A stretch of 64,000 nt of DNA from Stackebrandtia endophytica. Its GTDB lineage: Bacteria; Actinomycetota; Actinomycetes; Mycobacteriales; Micromonosporaceae. Every line of letters begins with the position of its first letter. The first letter of the stretch is position 1. Positions 14,101 to 19,385 of this stretch are shown here, piece after piece. The translations under genes and the position numbers were made by a program. The stretch is taken from contig NZ_VFOW01000001.1 of the NCBI RefSeq assembly GCF_006716355.1, positions 868,001 to 932,000 of the forward strand, in the 5' to 3' direction. The notes under the pieces were generated by a model that saw nothing but the letters and a program-made list of their open reading frames with translations, did no database searches and had not been told where the DNA came from.

Positions 14101-16877
14101 CACCGGCTGTAGGTGCGGCCCGGTTTGCGCACCCGGGGATCGAAGTAGCGGTCGTGCTCCCACCTCGACTCCGGCACCTCGGTGATGGCGTCGACCCCGC
14201 TCACCAGGTTGCGCCAGAAGCGATCCAGGTCGGGAGCCTGCGGGTACTGCCCGGCCATGCCGATGACCGCGATCGGCTCCCCGGCCGTCGTCTCGGCGGG
14301 TCGGGTGTGAACGGGTGCCACGGGAAGTATGTCGTGGGTGTCGACCCCGTAGGTGACGGCCACTGAGGACTCACCGCTCGACAGTGCCGCCTCCAGGACG
14401 GTGAGGGCGATGTCGGTCGGCAGGGGCAGCAGACCGGTCCCGTCGGTGGAGTCGTCCCGTGTCGGTGCCATTCCCCCGTCGACCCACAGTGGCCACGCCA
14501 CGGCCAGAGACCGGCCGGGCAGGTCGGTGCCTGCGGCCGCCCGTCGGATGGCATAGTGCGACTGGAACGCGTTGCCGAAGGCGTAATCACTCTGCCCCGG
14601 GTTGGGCAGGAACGCCGACAGCGACGAAAACAGGACGAACCAGTCGGGGGTGTCGGCGCGGGTCGCCGTGTCCAACAGCACGGTCCCGGTCACCTTCGCC
14701 GACCAGGTTCGCCGGATGGATTCGGCCGACTTGCCGAAGTACACCCCGTCGTCGGTCTCTCCCGCGCAGTGCCAGACCCCGGCGATGCGCCCGAACCGGC
14801 GGCGACCGAGCGCGACGGCCCGTTCCACGTCGGCGGCCACGGTGACGTCACCGCGCAGGTACTCCACGGTCGCGCCCAGGTCGATCAGCTGCTCGACCAC
14901 GGCGGTCACGTGTTGATCTCGGTCGCGCCGCCCCACCAGCAGCAGGTGTCGTGCTCGGCCGGTGTCGACGAGGTGGCGGGCCAGAATCACCCCGATGCCA
15001 CCGGTGCCGCCGGTGATCAGGTGCACACCCGACGGCGCGGCGGTCACGGGGGTGGCTTCGAGGTCAAGTTCACGCCATCGACGCAGGTGTCGGACTCCAC
15101 CGAGGTAGCACACCACCGACTCCGGTGCGGCCGTGGCCAGGTCGGTCGCCTCGGCCAGCACGGCGGCCGGATCGATCGCCTCGTCGAAGTACACCGATCG
15201 GCAGCGCACCGCAGGGGTTTCGGCGTTGATCGTGGCACCCAGGGCTCCGGTCGCCAGGTCGGAGGCGGTGTCGTCCACATGCAACCACAGCAGCCACGAA
15301 GGCGACGGGGTCCTTGAGCCGGCCAGCGCGGTCGCGCACGCCCACAACCGAACCGCGTCAGTATCACCCCGATCCGGGTAGTCACCGGCGCTGCTCGCCT
15401 CCGCGATGATCCCGTCGATCGCGACACCCTCGGCCGCCAGCAGCGCCAACAGCTCGCCCACCTGGTCCGGCTCCTCGCAATCCGCTCCATAGTGGTCGTC
15501 GGTGATACGGTGTACGAGCGGGTCCTCGGTCACCCGGATCACGCGCCGGCCCGCGCCGCGCAGCCGCCGGGCGAGGTCGGCGGAACCCAGCAGCAGAAGA
15601 GTGCCGAACCGCTCGGGCCGTTCGCCGAGGTCGTGCGGCACCCACTCCGCGCGGTGCAGGCGCGCCGTCAACGGTGGGCCGACGTACTCGGGCTGTTCGG
15701 GCTGTTCGGGTTCCGGCCCGGCCGGCTCCGCTGCGGCGGCCGAGAGGGTGACGGCGTGATTGTCGAGCAGATAACGGGTAAGACTCGCGATGTCACCGTG
15801 TTCGAACAACAGGGTCGGGTAAAGGCCGGTCCCCACCAGATCTTCCAATTCCTCACCCAGCCGAAGCAGCGCCACCGAGTCGAGTCCCAGGTCGTAGAAC
15901 CCGATGTCGGGCCGGATCTCCTCGCTGTCGCGGCCCACCAACCGCGCCACCCGCTCGACCAGGTGCCGGGTGAGGTCGATGGTCGGCGAGGTGACCGGGC
16001 GTGGGGTCGGCGTCGGTGCCGCGTCGACGCGCGGTCTCCCGGTGATCAGTTCCCGGTGCCGAACCCGCTTGCAGGTCATGCCGCGCAGCTCGGCGAGCAT
16101 CCGCCCGTCCGCGCCGTGCAGTGTCAGGTCGTTGCGCAGCAGGTCGTCGTTGCCCGCGCTGGTCTCCAATGCGGGCACGCGAACCGTGACCTCGCGGGGC
16201 AGGCGACCGGGGGCTCGAACGTAGTCGATCACGAACGGCAGGTACGCCTCCTCGGCGACGTCGTCGCGCTGTCCGAAGGCGACCAGGGTCGAGGCGTCCA
16301 TCAGCGCCGGGTGCAGGTGGAAGCGGCCGTCGGGGTCGGTGTCGGGGGTTCGCAGCTCAAGGGTCGCGACGACCCCGTCGGGTTGACGTAGCAGGCGGCC
16401 GTCGCAGGACATCCGGTCACGGTGATGCACCTGCTTGCCACGCGCCCGGCCGTACACCTCGGTCATGTCGCCGAACCCGACGGCGGAGGCCATCGCGACG
16501 GCCAGGTCGACGGTGGGGCCGCTTTGGTCGAGGCAGGGCTCCAGGACGGCGCGGGCGTGCTCGCGCCAGGGCTTGTCGGCCACGGGGTCGGCGGCCGGGC
16601 GGCTGGTGACCCGAACCGATCGACAACCGTCGTCGTCGGCCTCACCGACCTGGACGCGCAGTTCGCGGTCGCCGGGCACGGCGAAGGTGACCGGTTCGGG
16701 GAAGACGACGTTGCGCAGCGCGAAGTCGGTCGACTCGGCTCCGGCGGCGGCCATCACCCGCCAGATGATGTCCAAAAAGGTCACACCGGGCAGGACGGGG
16801 ACGCCGTGGACCAGATGGTTGTTCATGATGAAGTCATCGGCGGTGATCGTGACCCGACAGTCGATCGGCTCGTTCAT
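3..16877 (-). CDS. trans-AT polyketide synthase, C-terminally open at window edge
   Basis: Multimodular PKS of at least 5625 residues, frame open to the window's left edge. Domains in order: DH (1-290), ACP (S334), KR (~410-840), KS1 (C1030/H1165/H1202), degenerate carrier (~1325-1385), ECH2-like crotonase (~1546-1770), ACP (S1893), KS2 (C2181/H2315/H2352), DH (H2599/D2745), KR (Y3163), C-methyltransferase (~3250-3600), ACP (S3647), KS3 (C3881/H4016/H4069), KR (Y4695), ACP (S4831), KS4 (C5083/H5218/H5265), ACP (S5478), second ACP-like domain (S5588). There is no AT domain, so malonyl units must come from a trans AT such as the one at 35604-37964. The ATG follows a GGAG ribosome site and lies 3 bases after the upstream stop. 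The N-terminal DH completes the module begun by the C-terminal KS of the 4006-residue NRPS-PKS. Residue positions come from my own hand translation. Confidence 0.95.
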   Translation of the reverse strand, partial: MNEPIDCRVTITADDFIMNNHLVHGVPVLPGVTFLDIIWRVMAAAGAESTDFALRNVVFPEPVTFAVPGDRELRVQVGEADDDGCRSVRVTSRPAADPVADKPWREHARAVLEPCLDQSGPTVDLAVAMASAVGFGDMTEVYGRARGKQVHHRDRMSCDGRLLRQPDGVVATLELRTPDTDPDGRFHLHPALMDASTLVAFGQRDDVAEEAYLPFVIDYVRAPGRLPREVTVRVPALETSAGNDDLLRNDLTLHGADGRMLAELRGMTCKRVRHRELITGRPRVDAAPTPTPRPVTSPTIDLTRHLVERVARLVGRDSEEIRPDIGFYDLGLDSVALLRLGEELEDLVGTGLYPTLLFEHGDIASLTRYLLDNHAVTLSAAAAEPAGPEPEQPEQPEYVGPPLTARLHRAEWVPHDLGERPERFGTLLLLGSADLARRLRGAGRRVIRVTEDPLVHRITDDHYGADCEEPDQVGELLALLAAEGVAIDGIIAEASSAGDYPDRGDTDAVRLWACATALAGSRTPSPSWLLWLHVDDTASDLATGALGATINAETPAVRCRSVYFDEAIDPAAVLAEATDLATAAPESVVCYLGGVRHLRRWRELDLEATPVTAAPSGVHLITGGTGGIGVILARHLVDTGRARHLLLVGRRDRDQHVTAVVEQLIDLGATVEYLRGDVTVAADVERAVALGRRRFGRIAGVWHCAGETDDGVYFGKSAESIRRTWSAKVTGTVLLDTATRADTPDWFVLFSSLSAFLPNPGQSDYAFGNAFQSHYAIRRAAAGTDLPGRSLAVAWPLWVDGGMAPTRDDSTDGTGLLPLPTDIALTVLEAALSSGESSVAVTYGVDTHDILPVAPVHTRPAETTAGEPIAVIGMAGQYPQAPDLDRFWRNLVSGVDAITEVPESRWEHDRYFDPRVRKPGRTYSRWGGFLDNPAGFDPRFFAISRREAESMDPQERLFLMTGWHALEDAGYPPTALTDRSVGVYTGVMWNHYQLYSDDAVAPTAMHAAVANRVSHCLNLTGPSMAVDTACSSSLTAIHLAIRAIRDGDCDMALAGGVNLTIHPQKYLQLSRGQFLSTDGRCRSFGADASGYVPGEGVGAVVLKPLSRAVADGDHIHGVIVESVLNHNGRSSGFTVPDPVGQADLIEAALNRAGWSADSVGYLEAHGTGTSLGDPIEIDGLNRALGSGVGPCVVGSVKSNIGHLESAAGIAGLSKVLLQLMHRTIVGSLHSETVNPAIDLSSGRFRIPQQAEEWPTPPGGQRRAGISAFGAGGANAHLLVTEAPQQTRSGCPPGGDQLFILSARNEDALRAYVDRYRRLLAERASGTDRAWLLEQVAGLLDVPVSDIDPGESLESVGLDRVGLRRLADSITARTGRTVRLSATVTLAELSRADTDDPWFLADLAYTLQVGREPLPVRLAVVCSDEAALATALDRFVDGWPPAQGQYWPPVEHSGSADHRALHADEDLSTVARYWVGGGEIDWRHRHREPVAMRRRPLPGYPFQLDDYWLGQWRRERADDPVAPRVPEPTTATTSEPPEPLGDDSAEPVVDYRVLESGIALIRMRGRTNMFTPVLMSGLQDAFARISRDPAVSVVVLAGGEDVFSMGGTPDALADLTDGKTRFTDAPFVFRGLLECDRPVIAAMAGHASGGGLAFGLYADIVVMARESVYSANFLKHGFTPGMGATYIMEQRLGRHVAAEMFYTATGLTGAELERRGVTVGFADRDRVLSTALSLAQAVARHEPHALRVLKRGLADRALAELEPVIVDEARMHREVFSSVPPQPDAPEDRIDSMRPASALHHGVVTEPVPGQESPSDPPAASSSPIEPVELPPLASGAARPQPVAEVATGQAATGQGVIEPDIIEVVLRSLSNHLYLDVADIDHTETFHELGLDSIGAVEVVRDLNSAFGLSLDSVTVYDHPTVTALSAHVGERIAAGRRLVAGVVANEPAQTVRPPSVAAPGVVTLTPVDPRRSEPSPPEPEERESPQPAPTQPPRSAPASVAAPIPANASTPIAVIGMAGRFPDAPTVEDFWSNLAAGRDSVTEVPPHRWKVDRYFDPDRRRPGRTYSKWAALLDDVDRFDAALFRISPLEAESMDPQQRVFLETAWQTIEDAGYPTITDDPRRWGVFLGCASGEYTELLRDAGIDDTAHAFLGNSSSVTASRIAYRLNLTGPTLAVDTACSSSLVAVHLAIEAIRSGQCEVALAGGVALMLTPRMHIWASKSGMLSPQGRSAPFGADASGIVLGEGSGAVLLKPLDRAIADDDQIHGVIAASGVNGDGRTNGLTAPSATSQAELIRRVHARTPLAADLGYIEAHGTGTPLGDPIEVKALNAALPEGDSTVLIGSVKSNIGHTTMAAGIAGLLKVLLALRHRRIPPSINIDGVNPDVEFADGRLAPATRLTDWEPGPGGRRVAAVSGFGFSGTNAHLVVAEGPARTERDLGVAEALITLSAPSEESLARTAFDLADRLARDPVPLTDVAHTLAVGRHHFAIRAAAVATDRSGLIDWLRRGPRPGEATAIGSAGADRDELTALARDYVAGGGVDRLGRRCVGRRVSLPGVALANSRFHPQSRVEYFAPEPLRTRGEGWTVTPDDPLVTDHRVGDRPVIAGALLLALVADQAEAAPVRVESMRWHRPVPVDGEAVTVTSRRTDEAVELRVAGINGPVATAKLHPVPAAPEFSPSDGDHRCPEIVDVDDLYRDFAAAGIHYGPLYRVLTGLRRGPHEVSATYRLTDTSRHRSRPIVLDAAMQVLAVLSPADGGLPFAADTVDLLAPPPTTGCIHATMESDGARITVTDDSGTTVAVLRGVTMRPATAPLALVHRIEWRAAPRRAPRDLTGRRIAVAYGPGDRELAERLAGDTGAAFCWPVTYPWTLPVEPDEVVLLARQEVDADDHRHGDGAHALLRLVRALSNGGFRRRVIGLTVVTAQVIGYPGEEPRTAGAELVGMAATVAAENSNWHVRVLDLPTGLTPEAAVEQLRVDAESGVATAIRGGLAHVRTLTPDTTTTAEPDPIRDGGVYLVVGAIGGIGSQLCRHLARRHRARLMLIGRRPADDTTADLIARIHRLGGEAVYRSVDVTDTAAVTEAVAQCRHRFGRLDGVFHSALRLADRSLATMTHADLAEVMAPKVAGAIALGDALAGQEPDFLVYFSSAITLTRSAGQGNYAAASTFEDAHARRLNHHSRFPVAVVNWGFWGSVGAVADQDHLKRFADRDVGSIEPDEGMAALDHVLRHRIGQAVAIKAGPRGLAHLLGEDSIAAGRAAFDALDELTGHLVARRLADAGLLEPAPIPIEELHRRWDVPERNRPLAEAIVDLLVTKGAVERDGDVITMTGPVAATGEDRLLSRHPEVAAHVELLEHCVAALPEVLAGTKTGTEVLFPKGSTALVEAIYRGDAGADRFHELTAEKVMAAARRVADAGAKNLRVLEVGAGTGSGSRAVLAACERAPLTVSYHYTDISTAFLRRGEQSVGRQYDFVTFATLDIEHDPTDQGFTEAGFDVIVGTNVVHATSSMSDSLGHLRKLLAPGGAVILNEATRARPFLTVTFGLTDGWWRAGDPATRLAHSPLLSPAGWRRELTNAGFTTVEIHAADDTAEADLDQCVISAVRPVATLIDRATAATYLRGVLAEVLRYNATDIADRTTFDEYGVDSLVALDIVARLERDLGKLPATLLFEHNTVERLAVHVVTVHHARLAQTLGAETETSPPVPAAAPTASAVSTEDIAVIGVSGRYPGADDLDQLWRLLVEGRSGITDVPPERWDWRRYTSGESQAGRRGGFLTDVDRFDPGFFGILPRDAVAIDPAERLFLETSWNLLEETGYLGRSRHEPETGVFAGSMYGSYGQLAATRWNSGELSGGHSAYWSIANRVSYLLDFTGPSFTVDSACSSSLLAVQLACESLRRGDCRMAVAGGVNVIIHPAHFASLAALNMLSPDGECKTFDATADGIVPGEGVGAVLLKPVARAVADGDRIWGVIKAGGSNAGGKTGGYTVPNPGAQQRLLAETIRRSGVDPTSIGYFELHGTGTALGDPIELAALHNALKHGGLKHGGQPDAPSDVPPDAAAMLGSVKANVGHLEGAAGIVGLTKVLLQMRHRTVTGCARLRRLNPKIDLDERRFALPTAATAWEPPVRDGTPQPLRAGVSSFGAGGANVHLIVEEFPATPVDGANETVGCGLFILSAKTTERLRVYAGVVARFLAGPGGADTDLARLCRTSQVGRRELPVRLAVSAADIAELAAALEDYSSGGSPEAVVSADNPDAVVPPELAEPTLRWVGGGEVDWASRWPDGPFTPVGFPTYPFDRRRFWLDAPVSGAAPPATAPDTATVEPVTPADRSTVPTPAEDCRYLAPEWVPADRPVTEPRAMTLAVIAGDRDFVRDLVAAVPGATTTLVEVGFGSRFDDTGDRFTIDPTDADHCGRLVATWRDRGRLPDVVVFRPPHTSTDPKTALADGPYCYLDVVTSILRLEPARALRALYVHDARRPGPCDAAVAGAIRTLALEHRGFSGARVDWDSRTPVTAIAQEIPVPTQEDVEVRLHGSTRLVRRLVEFTPPTAEGIVVRPDGRYLVTGGAGGIGRHVVRTLIDGGAASVTVAGRSPLTPDLARWVDGFAGRVEYRRADVSRPDEVAALVAHCGRLSGMVHAAATISDGYATAKDRQDIARVFAPKAIGAHLLDQATATHRLDFFILFSSLAADGGNLGQVDYAAANAFVNALAESREAARAAGERHGRTVSIGWPLWQDGGMAISESVRELFARRYGMTPMPTEVGLTAMSRILADDRPCVSVTHGPAPADPEPVAVEAAAPDVPVVTRLRELAAGFLLVDPEDVDLTEDLMELGFDSVSLTEFINRVNQTWSLDLLPTVFFEFGTLASFAGHLTAQHLTERSTEPMVTLASTPAPTTSVGASTQDPTSSPAPLAADDRDGHDIADPASIAIIGMAGVLPGSPDLAAFWRHLADGADLVGPPPPDRRELHDHPDTAAVVGGFITGIGQFDPEPFRISPAEARLMDPQQRIFLETVWRAIEDSGRSVANLAGSSTGLFVGVSTSDYADLLRMAGEQPLAHTASGVSHAILANRVSHLLDLRGPSEAVDTACSSSLVALHHAVRALQHGDCDLAVVGGVNALLSPGLFTAFQKSGMLSSRGACRTFDADADGYVRGEGAGAVVLKPLAAARADGDPIQAVIRGTAIGHGGHATSLTAPNPAAQADVLVEAYRAASIDPRSVGYIEAHGTGTRLGDPVEVEGLVTAFARLYAEAGLVPADRPHIGIGSVKSNIGHLEAAAGIAGVVKTVLAMRHRRLPATLHVDSLNPYLRLTDTPFHIVTRAQDWEPTGYRSDPVLRAGVSSFGFGGTNAHVVLESPRLDVPPPVRAPVAATRFHRRSFWFDRRDAEPVSPTREESDHVPEPTTHSPRRSTPKVRLVSVDTPTPDTEAVVTESAAVAPKQPDRSKQLEPVTGTDIPAIINGHVADILGMTPAELPVSITLTDLGLDSIFRMDLARRLNTELGIELQASELYDVDTVAALAEHVEGLTRSAPVAGPPDPAGDALPEPVRAAPPDPPSTTPTESAPPVEATTLVRELITTVVAREFDPDRNFAANGFTSFDMLRVISAMERALGALPKTLLFDHPTLERLASHLTS
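2290..5740 (-). other. PKS module KS-KR-ACP
   Basis: The KS has DSACSSS, ELHGTGT and KANVGH. The KR has TGGAGGIG (~3185-3210) and the catalytic Tyr in QVDYAAANAF. The ACP carries LGFDSVS. There is no DH, so the predicted product is a beta-hydroxy intermediate. Confidence 0.88.
5830..10855 (-). other. PKS module KS-DH-KR-cMT-ACP
   Basis: The KS triad is intact. The DH keeps the catalytic His (H2599) and Asp (D2745, in LDAAMQ), but the conserved Gly and Pro of HxxxGxxxxP are replaced by Asp and Ala. The KR has a VVGAIGGIG loop and Tyr in QGNYAAA. The methyltransferase has the SAM motif LEVGAGTGSGS near 6570-6615. The ACP carries YGVDSL. Predicted output is an alpha-methylated alkene if the altered DH is active. 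Confidence 0.85.
11080..14290 (-). other. PKS module KS-(degenerate ACP)-ECH2-ACP, probable beta-branching module
   Basis: The KS has DTACSSS, HGTGT and SNIGH, so it should condense. A crotonase domain follows (12240-11570) with the segment KHGFTPGMGAT at ~11821-11862. That segment is typical of PksI-like ECH2 decarboxylases that finish beta-methyl branching. The ACP carries GLDSIG (S1893). The HMGS and ECH1 needed for the earlier steps are encoded at 37961-39954. There is no KR or DH, so the beta-keto group stays available for branching. Confidence 0.78.
12700..12900 (-). other. Degenerate carrier-like segment lacking the attachment serine
   Basis: Between the KS post-linker and the next linker block lies a segment with ACP-like helical pattern ending in VGLDRVGLRR. 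Where an active ACP has Asp-Ser, this has Asp-Arg (R1359), so it cannot carry phosphopantetheine. It sits about 180 residues before the ECH2 domain. It may be a structural remnant or a docking element. Confidence 0.55.
14300..16877 (-). other. PKS module part DH-ACP-KR (split module)
   Basis: The protein opens directly with a dehydratase fold: the H21xxxG25xxxxP30 hot-dog motif is intact, and a second motif HPALMD lies near residue 190. An ACP follows with LGLDSV (S334). The ketoreductase has the TGGTGGIG cofactor loop (~15000-15025) and a Tyr in SDYAFGN (~14583). The order KS|DH-ACP-KR, with the KS on the preceding protein, is a known trans-AT layout. It should install a double bond. Confidence 0.85.
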
Positions 16878-16880
16878 GGG

Positions 16881-18050
16881 CTACTCCTGTAGACCGTCAA
16901 CGGGGTGGTGCCGGTCCAGGAAGTCGGTCAGCAGCGACCGCAGACCTCGATGCGGCCGAAACACCGACAGGTGATCGCCGTGATCGGCGACGTGCAGTCG
17001 GGCGCGCTCGATACGGTCGGCGATCTGCCGGGAGCCGGCGGGGTGGGCGGTGGAGTCGTCGGTGCTGGTGACCACCAGGCAGGGCTGGCCGATCCGGGGC
17101 AGCCACGGACCGAGGTCGGTGTTCATGGTGGCCCCGGTCAGCACGCTGTAGCGGTAGAACGCCTCTTTCGACAGGTACGGCTGAATCACCAGGTGCGCCA
17201 CGTCGACGGGCAACGTGGTCAACGTCGTACTCAGTAGACTGTCCTGAATGGCTGATGCGTCGTCACGTCCGGCGGCGGCCATATTCAGCAGGGCGCGCAG
17301 GTCCCCCTGATGCCGCGTGGTCGTCGAGACGGTTCCAGAGAAATCGCCGTGCCACAGACTGAGCGACCCGATCCGGTCGGGGTGACCGGCGGCGGCCATG
17401 GCCGCTATGACTGCGCCACCACACATTCCCATCAGATGCGCCGAGGAGACCTCGTAGTGGTCCAAGACCGCCATCAGGTCGGCCACCTGCTCGGCGACCC
17501 CGTGGGCGAGCTCGTCGAACCGCCGCCGACTCACCGGTTCACCGAACAGGGTTCGAGTCTCCCAGGTGACGACTCGACGATCGCCGGACAGTTCCCGCGA
17601 CCAGTCGGCGGTCAACTGAACCGGCATCCCGCAGGCGGTCACGATGACCACCGTCGGACGGCTGTCATCGCCTTGGGAGTAACCGGGCAGCCGCAGCCCC
17701 TCACCGGTGACGATCGTGTCGGCCAAGCGGACCGGTGTCGCGTCCGTCAGCGCCCGGGACGCTGCCGCCTCGGACATGCCGGGCAGGTCCGGGTGGGCGA
17801 GTGCGCCGTCCAGCACCGCCGCCGCCAACGGCTCGAACCGGCCGCCCGGGACACCGATCTCGACGGGCACACCGGTGTGTTCGGACAGCAGCCGCAGCAA
17901 CCGGGGCGTGGTGAGGCCGCCGGGTGGCGTGGGCCATCGCCGGGTCGCCTTCAGAACCACCCCGGCCGCGTGCAGCGGTTCCAGTGAACGCACCGCCGTC
18001 ACCAGCTCGACCAAGGCCCGGCGGCCGGTGACGGCACTCGGATTCGACAT
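16881..18050 (-). CDS. SyrC/CmaE-type aminoacyl shuttle (alpha/beta hydrolase fold, Cys nucleophile)
   Basis: A 389-residue alpha/beta-hydrolase-fold protein. The nucleophile elbow reads GMCGGA, with Cys210 where most hydrolases have Ser. The acid is in TSTDDSTAHP (~331) and the His in HGDHLSVF (H360). A Cys nucleophile, a long N-terminal region, and a position right after a halogenase and carrier protein fit SyrC of syringomycin and CmaE of coronamic acid biosynthesis. Those enzymes move an aminoacyl group between carrier proteins through a Cys thioester. The likely job here is passing the (chlorinated) threonyl group from one carrier to another or onto the NRPS-PKS. It starts 9 bases after the halogenase stop and ends 3 bases before the PKS start. 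A hydrolytic thioesterase role is the alternative. Confidence 0.82.
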   Translation of the reverse strand: MSNPSAVTGRRALVELVTAVRSLEPLHAAGVVLKATRRWPTPPGGLTTPRLLRLLSEHTGVPVEIGVPGGRFEPLAAAVLDGALAHPDLPGMSEAAASRALTDATPVRLADTIVTGEGLRLPGYSQGDDSRPTVVIVTACGMPVQLTADWSRELSGDRRVVTWETRTLFGEPVSRRRFDELAHGVAEQVADLMAVLDHYEVSSAHLMGMCGGAVIAAMAAAGHPDRIGSLSLWHGDFSGTVSTTTRHQGDLRALLNMAAAGRDDASAIQDSLLSTTLTTLPVDVAHLVIQPYLSKEAFYRYSVLTGATMNTDLGPWLPRIGQPCLVVTSTDDSTAHPAGSRQIADRIERARLHVADHGDHLSVFRPHRGLRSLLTDFLDRHHPVDGLQE

Positions 18051-18059
18051 GGCTTGCGT

Positions 18060-19016
18060 CTACCGCGCCGGGAACGGGTGGCCGGTGAGGGTTTCGGTCG
18101 CCATGCGGTTGAACGGGTAGTCGTTTTGTCCCGACACCAGCACCGAGCCGAACTTCTCCAGGCTTACCCGGCCGCCGTACTCGATGATCTCGTCGGTGTC
18201 GGGGTACACCTTCACCGAGGTGGGCACGTATCGGGCGGCGAAGCCCATCCGCATCTGATCGGTGATGCCGTTGTGCGGAAGCGATGCGTGCATGAGCGTC
18301 GACCAGAACATGATCGCCTGACCCGGTCGCATCACCATGGACACGGCCTTGGACTCGTCGGGCACGAAGTCCGGGTCGACCTGGAGATCGCGGTAGTCGT
18401 AACCGAAGAAGCCCCGACGGACGCCCTCCTTGGTGGTGGCGTTGATCCGGTTGGGGTCGTAGTGCATCTTCTTGGTCTCGTCGTAGACCATGGTCTCGTG
18501 GCTGCCCGGAATGAACTGGAGACAACCGGTGTCCTCATTGGCCTCGGTGAAGGCGGTCCACACCGTCAGAGTGCCACCGAAGTGGACGGCCTCGTCTCCC
18601 GACCACACGATCTGCGGGGTACCCGAGGCATTGGCGAACGTATCGGCCTGATGCCAGTCGGTGCCCTCGTCACCGGGGTACTTCGGGAAGAACTCGGTTC
18701 GCCAACACAGCACGTCCCGGCCCAGCACACCCGACACCCGTTCCACGATCTCGGGACGACAGATGTGGTCGGCCAGAAAGGACGAGTCGAGGTGCCGGTC
18801 GTAGTTGGAGATGTTCGTGTTGCCCGAGGACGCCTCGTCGTCCTGATAGGCGGCGTTGCTTCGGTCCATCAACCGCAGCCGCTCCCGTTTCCACAGTGAC
18901 CTCATCTCCTCCGGTTCGTAGACGTCGAAGGGACCGAAGTAACCCTGCTGGTGAAACTGTCGGTACTCTTCGGCCGACAACGCGAACCGGCTGGACGCGG
19001 TGCTGTTGGATTCCAT
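18060..19016 (-). CDS. SyrB2-type non-haem Fe(II)/2-oxoglutarate halogenase
   Basis: A 318-residue PhyH-fold protein. The usual facial triad HxD is replaced by H122-Q123-A124 in the segment TDWHQADTF. Loss of the Asp opens an iron site for chloride and is the hallmark of SyrB2, CmaB and BarB halogenases. The second iron His is in LMHASLPH (~H243), and Arg residues for 2-oxoglutarate are in RMGFAARY. These enzymes chlorinate unactivated methyl groups of aminoacyl groups tethered to a PCP. With a threonine-type A-PCP and a free PCP alongside, the expected product is 4-chlorothreonyl-S-PCP. The ATG has a GGAG ribosome site and lies 14 bases after the PCP stop. Confidence 0.92.
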   Translation of the reverse strand: MESNSTASSRFALSAEEYRQFHQQGYFGPFDVYEPEEMRSLWKRERLRLMDRSNAAYQDDEASSGNTNISNYDRHLDSSFLADHICRPEIVERVSGVLGRDVLCWRTEFFPKYPGDEGTDWHQADTFANASGTPQIVWSGDEAVHFGGTLTVWTAFTEANEDTGCLQFIPGSHETMVYDETKKMHYDPNRINATTKEGVRRGFFGYDYRDLQVDPDFVPDESKAVSMVMRPGQAIMFWSTLMHASLPHNGITDQMRMGFAARYVPTSVKVYPDTDEIIEYGGRVSLEKFGSVLVSGQNDYPFNRMATETLTGHPFPAR

Positions 19017-19030
19017 CTGCTGACTCCGCT

Positions 19031-19330
19031 TCAGTGTTGACTGGTTGACGACGTGGCGTTGACGACCTGCGCCGCCAAGGTGGTGGCCGCGGCCTCACCG
19101 TCCAGTTCCGCCACGGCGATCGTCACCCCGAACCGTTGCCGGATCTGCGCGACAATGCGGACAAAGGACAGCGAGGTCCCACCGTGGTCGAATATGTCGG
19201 CGTCGGCCGACAGGTCGGGCCGGTCGAGGACTTCCCGCACCAGTCCCGCCACTTCCTCCACAATGGTGGCCGAATCCGAGTCGTCGCCTACGTTGCGAGA
19301 TACCGGTTGTGGTGACGCTTGCTGGCTCAT
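19031..19330 (-). CDS. Discrete peptidyl carrier protein
   Basis: A 99-residue stand-alone carrier with the attachment motif DHGGTSLSF (Ser pantetheinylation site). It lies between an A-PCP didomain gene and the halogenase gene. The set A-PCP, free PCP, halogenase and Cys-hydrolase matches the gene content of the coronamic acid system (CmaA, CmaD, CmaB, CmaE), in which chlorination occurs on the free PCP after transfer. It could instead be the donor carrier for beta-branching, but the GGTS motif is more NRPS-like than PKS-like. Confidence 0.85.
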   Translation of the reverse strand: MSQQASPQPVSRNVGDDSDSATIVEEVAGLVREVLDRPDLSADADIFDHGGTSLSFVRIVAQIRQRFGVTIAVAELDGEAAATTLAAQVVNATSSTSQH

Positions 19331-19385
19331 GTAGACACGCTAGAAGTGGGCGGTGGCCTTAATCTGGTCATTGTTGAGCAGTGAG